This document shows positions 1 to 10,027 of a DNA stretch of 64,000 nt, piece by piece. Position 1 is the stretch's first letter, and every line of letters begins with the position of its first letter. Source of the DNA: Prevotella melaninogenica ATCC 25845 (GTDB taxonomy: Bacteria > Bacteroidota > Bacteroidia > Bacteroidales > Bacteroidaceae); the NCBI RefSeq assembly GCF_000144405.1, contig NC_014371.1, positions 744,001-808,000 of the forward strand, given 5' to 3'. The position numbers and the translations under genes were made by a program. The notes beneath the pieces were generated by a model, which ran no database searches, was not told the origin of the DNA, and saw only the letters and a list, made by a program, of their open reading frames with translations.

Positions 1-849
1 CTTCGGACCACGCATTACCACACGTGCTGCACCGCCCATTCCTGCTGCTGACTCATTGACAGAGATACCAGCCATCCTACCCGCCAAAGCATTAGCAATA
101 TTAGTTGTCTTCACCTTGTTCAACTCGTCACCATCCATCTGCTTGACATTATAGTTCAAAGCTGTACCCGAACGGCTGATACCCAAAGCTGTTACAAAGA
201 CTGCATCTAACTCATAGGGACTCTCCTTCAACACAAACAACTGATTGTTTCTATTCTCTATACGCTTTTCTATCGCATCAAAACCGATACAAGAAATAAC
301 CAAAATAGGGTTAGGTGTTTCTGATTTTAGGACAAATCTACCCTCTAAATCAGACATCGCACGTACCTTAGAACTACCCTTTACCATGATGGTTGCACCA
401 ATAAGCGGATTACCCTCTACATCTTGCACCTGCCCATTAAAGGTATAGAGCGTTGGCGCAACAGGCTCCTCTCTCTTACGTTGTTGGTAAGCAGTTTCCG
501 TACTATTCGTATATCTATTTTTTATAGCTGGTTTCTCTTTCTTCAGATAGATAATATTATCGATGATTTTATAAGTTATCCCCGTATTTTCAAAGAGTCT
601 ATTCAAGACAAAATCTATAGGTAGATTACTTATAGAAACAGCATTAACCTTCTGTTTCCCAAGCGCATCATCATAGAAAAAACGATACTTAGTTTTCGAC
701 TTAATTCGTTGTATAACAGTCTTTAAATCAGTTTGGTTTGTTGTTAGTGATACCTGTGCAGAAACACTATGTACACCTATCATCAAAAGAAAGGCACACA
801 TAAACGTTCTGAGGGAAAGTAATACTTTCAGACGACCATCTATCACCAT
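1..849 (-). CDS. SusC/RagA-type TonB-linked outer membrane receptor with STN domain (N-terminal part)
   Basis: Partial gene: 283 codons are open from an ATG at 849 to the left edge, so the C-terminal barrel lies outside the window. A signal peptide (about residues 1-31, cut after SVSAQ) is followed by an STN domain (about 40-103), a carboxypeptidase-regulatory-like domain (about 135-210, with the GATIMVKG and DLEGRF motifs) and the start of the TonB plug (from about 217, ending in MGGAARVVMRGP). Receptors of this build import glycans or peptides. Those with an STN domain also signal through a FecR-type anti-sigma factor, and exactly such a pair lies just to the right (sigma at 1107, FecR at 3760), which makes this the likely sensor. 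It is transcribed away from the sigma gene. The family is certain; the substrate is unknown, although the beta-galactosidase at 4812 hints at galactosides. Confidence 0.9.
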   Translation of the reverse strand, partial: MVIDGRLKVLLSLRTFMCAFLLMIGVHSVSAQVSLTTNQTDLKTVIQRIKSKTKYRFFYDDALGKQKVNAVSISNLPIDFVLNRLFENTGITYKIIDNIIYLKKEKPAIKNRYTNSTETAYQQRKREEPVAPTLYTFNGQVQDVEGNPLIGATIMVKGSSKVRAMSDLEGRFVLKSETPNPILVISCIGFDAIEKRIENRNNQLFVLKESPYELDAVFVTALGISRSGTALNYNVKQMDGDELNKVKTTNIANALAGRMAGISVNESAAGMGGAARVVMRGPK

Positions 850-910
850 GGAATCAGTTTAAATAGTATTATTCTTACAATACACTAACAAAACATTGAG
901 TTTACATACA

Positions 911-918
911 CAAAGATA
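911..918 (-). promoter_or_regulatory. Bacteroidetes -7 box for the STN-SusC gene
   Basis: On the minus strand this reads TATCTTTG, matching the Bacteroidetes -7 consensus TAnnTTTG about 60 bases before the SusC start. No convincing -33 TTTG is seen, which would fit use by an alternative sigma factor, but that is inference. Confidence 0.45.
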
Positions 919-1004
919 GTCAATTATCTTTATTTAATAAAGATGCCTCATAGCCATTTCACATAAATTAACCCCTTCATTCCTCTTTACAAGTATAAAA
1001 AGTG

Positions 1005-1012
1005 TATCTTTG
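1005..1012 (+). promoter_or_regulatory. Bacteroidetes -7 box for the ECF sigma gene
   Basis: TATCTTTG matches the -7 consensus TAnnTTTG about 95 bases before the sigma factor ATG. It is divergent from the SusC promoter in the same 257-base gap. No clear -33 element is seen. Confidence 0.45.
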
Positions 1013-1106
1013 TTCATAAATATTGAAATTCTCCTGCTAACAACATTGCAAAAAATAAAGTTGTAGATAGGATAGAACCATAGTAAGCAGGATTAAAGAA
1101 TAAACA

Positions 1107-1631
1107 ATGACATTACCAGAACAAAGGTTCCGACAGATATTTAGGGCATTATATCCCTCCCTCTCCTTCTATGCTACTCGTCTTGTACAAGACGATGAGG
1201 CAGAGGATATCGTACAGGAAGCTTTCATGGAGTTATGGAAACGAAAAGAAGACATTGAAGACGAGAGCCATATCAAGGCTTTCCTCTATCGTATTGTCTA
1301 TACTCGTGCACTCAATGTCATTAAGCACCGCACCGTTGTCAACAACCATGCTGACAGCGTGAAGAAAGTAACTCAGTTCAAGTTAGACTATTATGACCCA
1401 GAGGCTAACGACGTAATGGGCTACATAGAAGGACTGGAGACAAGAAAGCAAATCAACGATGCCATCAGCGAACTTCCTGCTAAATGTCGTGAAGTTTTCA
1501 TACTGAGTTATCAGCACGATAAGAAAAACAAGGAGATTGCAGAGCAGTTAGGAATCTCGATTCGCACTGTTGAGGTACATTTATACAAGGCTTTGAAGAC
1601 TTTAAGAACAAGGTTAAAGCGACATACTTAA
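1107..1631 (+). CDS. ECF-subfamily RNA polymerase sigma-70 factor
   Basis: 174 residues, the usual length for an ECF sigma factor. Region 2 (about residues 10-75) carries the QDDEAEDIVQEAFMELW segment that binds core polymerase and the -10 DNA. Region 4 (about 120-172) ends in a helix-turn-helix with KEIAEQLGISIRTVEVHLYK. Such factors in Bacteroidetes are held by a membrane FecR anti-sigma factor and switch on SusC/SusD nutrient loci when the STN domain of the cognate receptor signals. The likely partners are the STN-SusC transcribed divergently to the left and the FecR gene at 3760. The FecR gene would normally follow directly, but an IS element and repeat DNA now separate the two by 2.1 kb. 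Confidence 0.93.
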   Translation: MTLPEQRFRQIFRALYPSLSFYATRLVQDDEAEDIVQEAFMELWKRKEDIEDESHIKAFLYRIVYTRALNVIKHRTVVNNHADSVKKVTQFKLDYYDPEANDVMGYIEGLETRKQINDAISELPAKCREVFILSYQHDKKNKEIAEQLGISIRTVEVHLYKALKTLRTRLKRHT

Positions 1632-1785
1632 GGACTTTTCAAAGAAAAAGTATGTGGCAAGAAATTTATAGTGGTTATAAGTGGCATCTCTTAAAAGTTT
1701 AAACACAAAAAGTAGACCTTATACTCCAAACCTCAAAACACCTCGCTTTGTCCTAACTTTTCACATATTGCTTTTATAAAGACCA

Positions 1786-1871
1786 CAAAATGGCTTGCAA
1801 TTAACGCCCTTTAGGCTTGCAAAAGGTGCCCTTTTGAGGTCTTACTAACGCCCTTTTGAAGTCCAATTAAC
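1786..1871 (+). repeat. Dispersed GCCCTTTT intergenic repeat, copy A (split by the IS)
   Basis: AT-rich intergenic repeat containing GCCCTTTT boxes about 22 bases apart, joined by TAACTAAC- or CCAATTAA-like linkers, and the word GGCTTGCAAAAG. Five other copies are recognisable in this window (near 13.1, 17.1, 27.9, 38.0 and 54.7 kb). The IS at 1872-3313 has inserted into this copy; its right part resumes at about 3314. Confidence 0.75.
1864..1871. repeat. 8-bp target-site duplication, left
   Basis: CAATTAAC directly abuts the left end of the IS. The same octamer abuts the right end at 3314-3321. Eight-base duplications are typical of ISL3-family insertions. Confidence 0.9.
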
Positions 1872-1907
1872 GGGTCAGTCCTAAAACCCAGTTGCAAGCC
1901 TATACTC

Positions 1908-2900
1908 TTAAGCACACAATTTCATAAGCCTATATAAAAAGAAAGGAATATCTGTGACTCCTCTGAACTGCGCCCTGAATGCCTTAACCTTAGCATTGAA
2001 TGACTCGGCATTTGCATTCGTAGCTCTGTTTACAAAGAAATTGAGTATGGTTTGATAATGATTTTCAAACGTGTCAATCACTGTGTAGAAATTGTCCACT
2101 CCCAACTCTTCAACTTCATTAAACCATTTTGCCAACTTCAGCCTTGCAGCATCCTTGATGCTCTTGATGTTATAAATATCGGTAAGTTTCATAGCCAAAT
2201 CATATGCCTTTTTCAGTGTCGGATAATGTTCAAAGATGATTTCTGCCCTACCTTTCTGTGTTTCAGTCCACTTGGTCTTGTGCTTGGTCAATATGAACTT
2301 TGCTCTGGCAAGCAACTGCTTACGCGTGTCACCATTGCTGTATCTAAATGGTATATATTCCTTACCCTTACATTTAGCTTCTTTTATCTCCTCATTCTCT
2401 TTATCTCTTGCCATCCATCGGTAAGCGATACGCATGTCATCCAGAGCATCATAATATAGTTTCTGCACATGAAATCTATCATTGGTAATAAGTGCTTTGG
2501 GAAAAACAGCACGGGCTATGCGCATCATAGAAGATGATAAGTCGAGTGTTATCTCCTTGACAGTCTTTCGTTTAGAAAGGTTTATCTTCTTGAGAATCTG
2601 GATGACGTCCTCTGCCTTGGTCCCTTTAACCACAGCTACCAAAGTCCCTTCTCTGCCCTTTCCTGCCTTGTTGGTCAGAAAAGTATAAACCTCGCCACAG
2701 CTTAGACAGGTCTCATCAATACTTAGACTCTCTCCTATGTTATCTTCAAACAATAGCCAGTCTTGAGCATGATCCAACTGATCCCAGCTACGGTAATCAC
2801 TGAAATGTTCCTTGTACTGTGTGGATAACAGCTTGCCATTTACGCCATAGTGCGAACCAATGCTTGCGATGCTCTCTGCAGTGGACTCAATTCTATTCTT
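1908..2900 (-). CDS. ISAon1-like transposase, DDE catalytic part (second frame)
   Basis: The frame is open from 2900, immediately after a TAA, to the stop at 1908 (330 residues). No ATG lies near its beginning; a TTG at 2777 would be the first plausible start and would lose about 41 conserved-looking residues. The protein looks like an ISL3-type DDE transposase: LSIDETCLS (first acidic residue), a LDLSSSM and TNDRFHVQK stretch (second aspartate), and NANAESFNAKVKAFRAQFRG near the C-terminus (catalytic glutamate region). It is probably translated as a fusion with the upstream ORF through a +1 slip at AAAG (2901-2898), where the first frame is about to end in TAG. The second IS copy has the same junction, so the arrangement is conserved rather than a sequencing error. 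Confidence 0.85.
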   Translation of the reverse strand, partial: KNRIESTAESIASIGSHYGVNGKLLSTQYKEHFSDYRSWDQLDHAQDWLLFEDNIGESLSIDETCLSCGEVYTFLTNKAGKGREGTLVAVVKGTKAEDVIQILKKINLSKRKTVKEITLDLSSSMMRIARAVFPKALITNDRFHVQKLYYDALDDMRIAYRWMARDKENEEIKEAKCKGKEYIPFRYSNGDTRKQLLARAKFILTKHKTKWTETQKGRAEIIFEHYPTLKKAYDLAMKLTDIYNIKSIKDAARLKLAKWFNEVEELGVDNFYTVIDTFENHYQTILNFFVNRATNANAESFNAKVKAFRAQFRGVTDIPFFLYRLMKLCA

Positions 2901-3237
2901 TTAAAAAAGAAACGAACTCGGGAGATAGTCTACTACCCTCAGCCGTCAAATCATCATATGAATAAGTAAATATCTCTCCGTTGGAACTGTCACGCCACTT
3001 GCGACGACGAACATGGCGGTAAACTGCTTTGCCACGAAGGGGGAAGTCCTGAATAACACGCTCGCTGGTAAAACCATAACTGCTTACAGTGCCTAACTTA
3101 TGATCTGACTTTTCCATAAAGTTACGCTCGTCAAGCCAAAAGTCAATCTGCGAAACACTCTCTTGAATATCGACAACATCAAAGTAGTCAGCAAGTACAT
3201 CTGGAAAGATGCAACGTAATAATTGGTGATTCTTCAT
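2893..3237 (-). CDS. ISAon1-like transposase N-terminal module
   Basis: 114 residues. It starts at an ATG just inside the right inverted repeat and ends in TAG at 2893. It contains a central basic patch (RHVRRRKWRDSS) that probably contacts the terminal repeats, as expected of the DNA-binding part of an ISL3-like transposase. The stop lies 8 bases inside the beginning of the catalytic frame. The overlap contains T6A4G, a run that could promote slippage. In related genomes this piece is annotated as a separate N-terminal-region protein. It is nearly identical to the ORF at 63387-63731. Confidence 0.85.
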   Translation of the reverse strand: MKNHQLLRCIFPDVLADYFDVVDIQESVSQIDFWLDERNFMEKSDHKLGTVSSYGFTSERVIQDFPLRGKAVYRHVRRRKWRDSSNGEIFTYSYDDLTAEGSRLSPEFVSFLKE

Positions 3238-3313
3238 GATGCAAAGGTAATAAATACTTATGAAATTATGTGCTTAAGAGTATAGGCTTGCAACTGGGTT
3301 TTAGGACTGACCC

Positions 3314-3759
3314 CAATTAACCACCTTTTAAAATCCTTATTCACAACTATCTGATAGTAAACAACTTACAAATGCACTAAAATAATTCACTTTCATGCTA
3401 TTTTTCCACCTTTTCTTCGAATATTTTGTCAATATATTTCCTTGCCTTTTTAAAGTAAATATCACACGAAGTCACGGAGATAAAAGCGTATTAATTTAAA
3501 GATACGTAATCACAGAGGCACCAATAGTGTAAGAAGTAAAGGAATATAACAACAATATTTATTGAGAAGAATACGCCATCAACCCTTAGTTAGCAATGTA
3601 AACACATTATATAATCTGATGATATATCAATCTTTATAACATTTTTTATTAATTCCTATTACGTAAAAAGACGAATTAGGTTGTTATAAGAAGTGAGTAG
3701 CAGGAAAACTGCTGACTAAAATATTAAAATACAATACGCCTCAGTTGAAACAAAACAGA
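3314..3759. other. Intergenic DNA: right half of repeat A plus a CACGGAG-type repeat
   Basis: This is 446 bases without a credible gene. It starts with the second target duplication CAATTAAC and the remainder of dispersed repeat A (down to about 3370, with the ACAACTTACAAA tail seen in other copies). A short stretch at about 3462-3515 (CGAAGTCACGGAGATAAAAG) resembles the CACAGAGTCACGGAG repeat at 54.2-54.5 kb. The rest is AT-rich and nothing else is recognised in it. It must hold whatever promoter now drives the FecR gene. Confidence 0.6.
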
Positions 3760-4723
3760 ATGAGTGAAATAAATAACAAGACCATTAAAGACTATCTTAT
3801 TGGCAAAGCAACAGCCAAGGAGATGGAGCAGCTGGCTGAATGGCTGGCGGTCTCGGAGGAAAACCAAAAGGAATTCTTCGAGATGGAGTTGGCTTTCCAT
3901 TTAGGAAAGAACAACTCGTTGGTTACATCTAAGAAAATTGAAGAAGCAGAGACTAAACTATTTGACCAAATCACTGAATACGAAGAACAGAACAGAAATA
4001 AGAATAAACTTTATTTCCTCCGCTATGCTGCAGCAATTATTGTTGCCGTATTACTGATTGGAGGAGGACTCTTTGCATATCTTCACCAGTCTGCAGAAAC
4101 TATCACTGTTGCAGCGATGAACGAGGTAAAGAAAGTCGTTTTACCTGATAATTCTACCGTTTGGCTCAACAAGGGAGCTACAATTAGTTATGCAGGTAAC
4201 TTTGAGGGCGACGAGCGTAAGGTAAACTTAAAGGGCGAAGCATTGTTCCACGTAACAAAAAATGCTGAAAAACCATTCATTGTAAACAGTGATGGAGCAT
4301 CAGCAAAGGTATTGGGAACAACCTTCAACTTTAAAGATCAAGCTGCTGATGGAAAAGAAGTTATCAGCTTGATAGAAGGTAGATTGGAAGTAACAGGACT
4401 GAATGGAGAAGGAAAGGTTGTCCTTCATCCCAACCAAAAGGCTACTGTCAGCAAGGATTCCAAGACCATTAAGACAGAAAATAGTTATGCACTTGCCGAC
4501 GCTGTATGGCGTGACGACATAATCCCATTTAACAATATGCGAATCAATGAGATTGCTAAAATCCTTGAGCAGCTCTACGATTACAAGATTATTGTTGACG
4601 CTAAGTTAGACCACACAAAAACTTACACAGGTGTTATCAAGAGAAACAAGGATATAAGAAATGTCTTAGACGGACTTTCTTATACCATCTCTTTCCACTA
4701 CAACATTCACGACAAAGAGATAA

Positions 4724-4737
<14 letters not shown>
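3760..4737 (+). CDS. FecR-family anti-sigma factor
   Basis: 325 residues from the ATG at 3760. An in-frame TTG five codons earlier is possible but less likely. There is an N-terminal cytoplasmic sigma-binding part (about 1-85) and a single membrane helix (about 90-112, YFLRYAAAIIVAVLLIGGGLFAYL). A periplasmic FecR domain (about 118-215) has the family words VVLPDNSTVWLNKGATI, RKVNLKGEALFHV and VLGTTFNF. A DUF4974-type tail (about 245-325) follows and probably contacts the receptor STN domain. It would hold the ECF sigma factor encoded at 1107 until the SusC receptor at the left edge binds its ligand. The IS and repeat DNA between sigma and anti-sigma genes means the two are probably no longer co-transcribed. 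The galactosidase at 4812 follows 74 bases downstream. Confidence 0.92.
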
Positions 4738-7871
<3,134 letters not shown>

Positions 7872-7896
7872 ATAGCACATAGTAAGAAGCTATAAC

Positions 7897-7951
7897 AAAG
7901 CCCTGTTCCCTTTGCTTACAATCAGTAAGGCAGAAAGGAACAGGGCTTTTT
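7897..7951 (+). terminator. Strong rho-independent terminator after the galactosidase
   Basis: A perfect 13-base stem (AAAGCCCTGTTCC / GGAACAGGGCTTT) is followed by TTTTT. It lies between two genes pointing at each other and has an A-run on the other side, so it may work in both directions. Confidence 0.85.
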
Positions 7952-8209
7952 GCGCTCTATAGACTTCAACTTGAAACGCAATTAGCGGTCAGCACCATTG
8001 GTGCTTACCATCCGCACGACATGTGTTAGGCATCAACACATCAGCTAAAGATAGCAAGAAAGGAATATTAAGGTCGTTATAACAAAGAATGTAAGATGCT
8101 AACCTCTAACAAAAAAGAGAGAAGTTAACCAGATAACACTTATAAAGAAATAATTATTTACGTAAAAAAGAAACATCTATTTTCACGTAAATAATTATAA
8201 ACCGACCAG
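7952..8209. other. Intergenic DNA after the galactosidase
   Basis: About 260 bases. The only structure noticed is a short inverted pair, TTATTTACGTAAAA and TTTTCACGTAAATAA (8154-8195), which may be a second terminator-like hairpin between convergent genes. Confidence 0.4.
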
Positions 8210-8365
8210 CTAAAGAATATGTGAACCAGTCAAAGCCCAGTAAGCAACACCAAGAACTACCGCTGCAATGATAATACGGAAGATGCAACCAGTTATCTTC
8301 TTAATGAGATAGATACCGATAACCAAGACAGCAAGTAAGCCGATAAAATATTGTAAATTCTCCAT
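8210..8365 (-). CDS. 51-residue single-helix membrane protein
   Basis: A short ORF with an ATG at 8365 and TAG at 8210. The protein begins MENLQYFIGLLAVLVIGIYL and has two hydrophobic stretches (about 5-20 and 29-45) separated by the basic KKITG. That fits a small one- or two-helix inner membrane protein. The stop of the RluA gene is only 15 bases upstream of this start codon, so it is probably the last gene of the RluA transcript. Function unknown. Support comes from composition, position and the clean start; a comparison with other Prevotella genomes would settle it. Confidence 0.55.
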   Translation of the reverse strand: MENLQYFIGLLAVLVIGIYLIKKITGCIFRIIIAAVVLGVAYWALTGSHIL

Positions 8366-8379
8366 TGGGTATTATTTGA

Positions 8380-9270
8380 TTACTTAAATAAATGTCTGAA
8401 CACTTGAGGCACTGGCGTCTCGAACTCCATACGCTGATGTGTAACAGGATGATGAAAACAGAGTACGTATGCATGTAGACAAAGACGATGAAGTGGATCA
8501 TCACCATTACCATACTTTATGTCACCGCAAACAGGATGTCCCATATCGGCAGAATGTACACGAATCTGATTCTTACGACCTGTCTCTAACTGATACTCAA
8601 CAAGGCTGTGCGCTACCGTACGATCAAGTACATGGAAATGTGTAACGGCATATTTTCCACCATTATCTACTGGCGAACTATAGGTTACGTATGACTTATT
8701 ATCCTTTAGCCAATTGGCAATCGTACCTTCATCATGCTCCATCTCACCACTGACTACAGCCACATAACGACGGTCATAAACGATATTATGCCAGTCATGT
8801 TCAAGTAACTGCTCCGTCTGTATGTCCTTAGCATAAATCATCAGTCCTGATGTATCACGGTCAAGTCGATGGACAACATGTGCCGTACACTTCTGCTTTG
8901 TCTTACGGAAATAATCGTCAAGAACAGTCTTCACATTCAATGAAGAATGCCCAGCAGCCATTGAAAGAATACCAATATTCTTTTCAATCACTACCAAAAA
9001 TCTGTCTTCATAGACGATCTTCACATAGCGACTACGGAAGAGATCGTTCTTCTTGCTCTTGCTAACAGATATCTTGTCGCCAGCCTTCAGTGGATGGTCA
9101 AACTGTGTAACGCACTTACCATTCACCTTGATACCACGATTCTGTAGCGTTGCCTTAACCTTACTCTTACTCTCATTTAGGTTAGCCAGCAACCATTCAA
9201 GCAACGGAGCGGGGGCCGTCACCTTATAATGCTTATATTTTTCTTCTGTATATGGGTTCTTTCTTATCAT
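8380..9270 (-). CDS. RluA-family pseudouridine synthase
   Basis: 296 residues from the ATG at 9270; a TTG five codons upstream is not preferred. An N-terminal S4 RNA-binding domain (about residues 15-70, SKSKVKATLQNRGIKVNG) precedes the pseudouridine synthase domain (about 85-290). The latter contains the catalytic aspartate motif HRLDRDTSGLMIYAK at about residue 135 and RKNQIRVH further on. It converts uridines in ribosomal or transfer RNA to pseudouridine; which site cannot be told from sequence alone. On the minus strand TACTTTTG, a -7 box, ends only 4 bases before the ATG, so the message may be nearly leaderless. The 51-residue protein follows. Confidence 0.92.
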   Translation of the reverse strand: MIRKNPYTEEKYKHYKVTAPAPLLEWLLANLNESKSKVKATLQNRGIKVNGKCVTQFDHPLKAGDKISVSKSKKNDLFRSRYVKIVYEDRFLVVIEKNIGILSMAAGHSSLNVKTVLDDYFRKTKQKCTAHVVHRLDRDTSGLMIYAKDIQTEQLLEHDWHNIVYDRRYVAVVSGEMEHDEGTIANWLKDNKSYVTYSSPVDNGGKYAVTHFHVLDRTVAHSLVEYQLETGRKNQIRVHSADMGHPVCGDIKYGNGDDPLHRLCLHAYVLCFHHPVTHQRMEFETPVPQVFRHLFK

Positions 9271-9404
9271 ACTACAAAAGTACAAAGAAATAATGATTTA
9301 AACTATTACACGCCTAATAAATCATCCGAATGACCTACGACAGAGATAAAACAGCTAATATATTGCTTTCCTATAATAAGGTTGTCAATACGCTCAATAC
9401 CGTT

Positions 9405-9938
9405 TTAGAACATCTTAACCCACTCACGAAAGCGTGCAACACCTTCTTCGCCAAACTTGGAAAGACTTGCTATTGCCTGCTCAATCGTCTTCTCTTCATC
9501 AAGATGAGACTTAGAAAAAAACTTATCAGCATAACAAATTACCTTCTCTTCCATGGTTTCAGGGAGGAAGTCTTGCTGAGGAAGTGGCAGCTTTTGTGCA
9601 ATGATTTGGCTACGAGTGATACCCGCTCCTGTATGACGTTCACAAACGCGAGCATGTCGAGGGAAGCCTTCTGCACGCAACATCTCTGCACCAATACGAC
9701 CATGACAGATATAAGGCTCAGTGCCGAAACATTGTATACCTGGGGCATTGCAACGAACAATACCTATATCATGCAGCATAGCAGCTTCCTCTATAAACTG
9801 ACGGTCAAGCGATAACTCTGGATGACGATCAGCAATAGCAAGTGCTTTATCCGCTACAGCACGACTGTGAACAAGAAGGATATGACGTAGTTCGTTATCC
9901 TCGGGATAGTATTTATTGATAATTACTTGGTAATCCAT
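9405..9938 (-). CDS. HDIG/HD-domain phosphohydrolase-like protein
   Basis: 177 residues. The HD domain (about residues 15-135) has the metal-binding signature: His at LLVHSRAV, then AMLHDIGIV, and later CHGRIGAEML and ERHTGAG. Proteins of this type are metal-dependent phosphohydrolases or nucleases acting on nucleotides or small RNAs; the substrate cannot be assigned here. It lies between the RluA gene and the carboxyltransferase-like gene on the same strand. A terminator separates it from the latter, so it probably has its own promoter. Confidence 0.85.
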   Translation of the reverse strand: MDYQVIINKYYPEDNELRHILLVHSRAVADKALAIADRHPELSLDRQFIEEAAMLHDIGIVRCNAPGIQCFGTEPYICHGRIGAEMLRAEGFPRHARVCERHTGAGITRSQIIAQKLPLPQQDFLPETMEEKVICYADKFFSKSHLDEEKTIEQAIASLSKFGEEGVARFREWVKMF

Positions 9939-9944
9939 ATCACG

Positions 9945-10003
9945 AAAAAAGCCACACCTCCTCTCCCAGTCGGCTTACACCGCCATGAATGAGGAGCCGT
10001 GGC
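9945..10003 (-). terminator. Terminator after the carboxyltransferase-like gene
   Basis: Read on the minus strand, GCCAC-GG-CTCCTC pairs with GAGGAG-GT-GTGGC and is followed by TTTTTT. A smaller hairpin may form inside the loop. Confidence 0.6.
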
Positions 10004-10027
10004 CCTATCATTTGTAATAATGATTCT

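Larger units (their letters stand above)
1872..3313 (-). mobile_element. ISL3-family (ISAon1-like) insertion sequence, complete
   Basis: A 1442-bp element bounded by nearly perfect inverted repeats of about 45 bases. Each end starts GGGTCAGTCCTAAAACCCAG read inwards and continues to CTTAAGCACA. It is flanked by the 8-bp direct duplication CAATTAAC. It carries two minus-strand ORFs: a 114-residue N-terminal module (2893-3237) and the DDE transposase in the +1 frame (1908-2900). The perfect target duplication and intact ORFs suggest a recent, possibly active copy. It sits inside a copy of the dispersed GCCCTTTT repeat and splits the sigma/anti-sigma pair. A second copy, lacking one end, is at 62466-63807. 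The ISAon1 sub-group name is from memory of the protein family. Confidence 0.93.

Noticed and set aside
2052..2688. Plus-strand frames opposite the IS transposase (for example 2052-2459)
   Set aside because: Antisense shadows of the transposase; the same frames recur over the second IS copy and have no start context or family features.
2902..2910. HIV-like TTTTTTA slippery heptamer for -1 frameshifting in the IS
   Set aside because: A -1 shift at this site reads about 18 codons and stops at TAA; only the +1 frame continues into the transposase.
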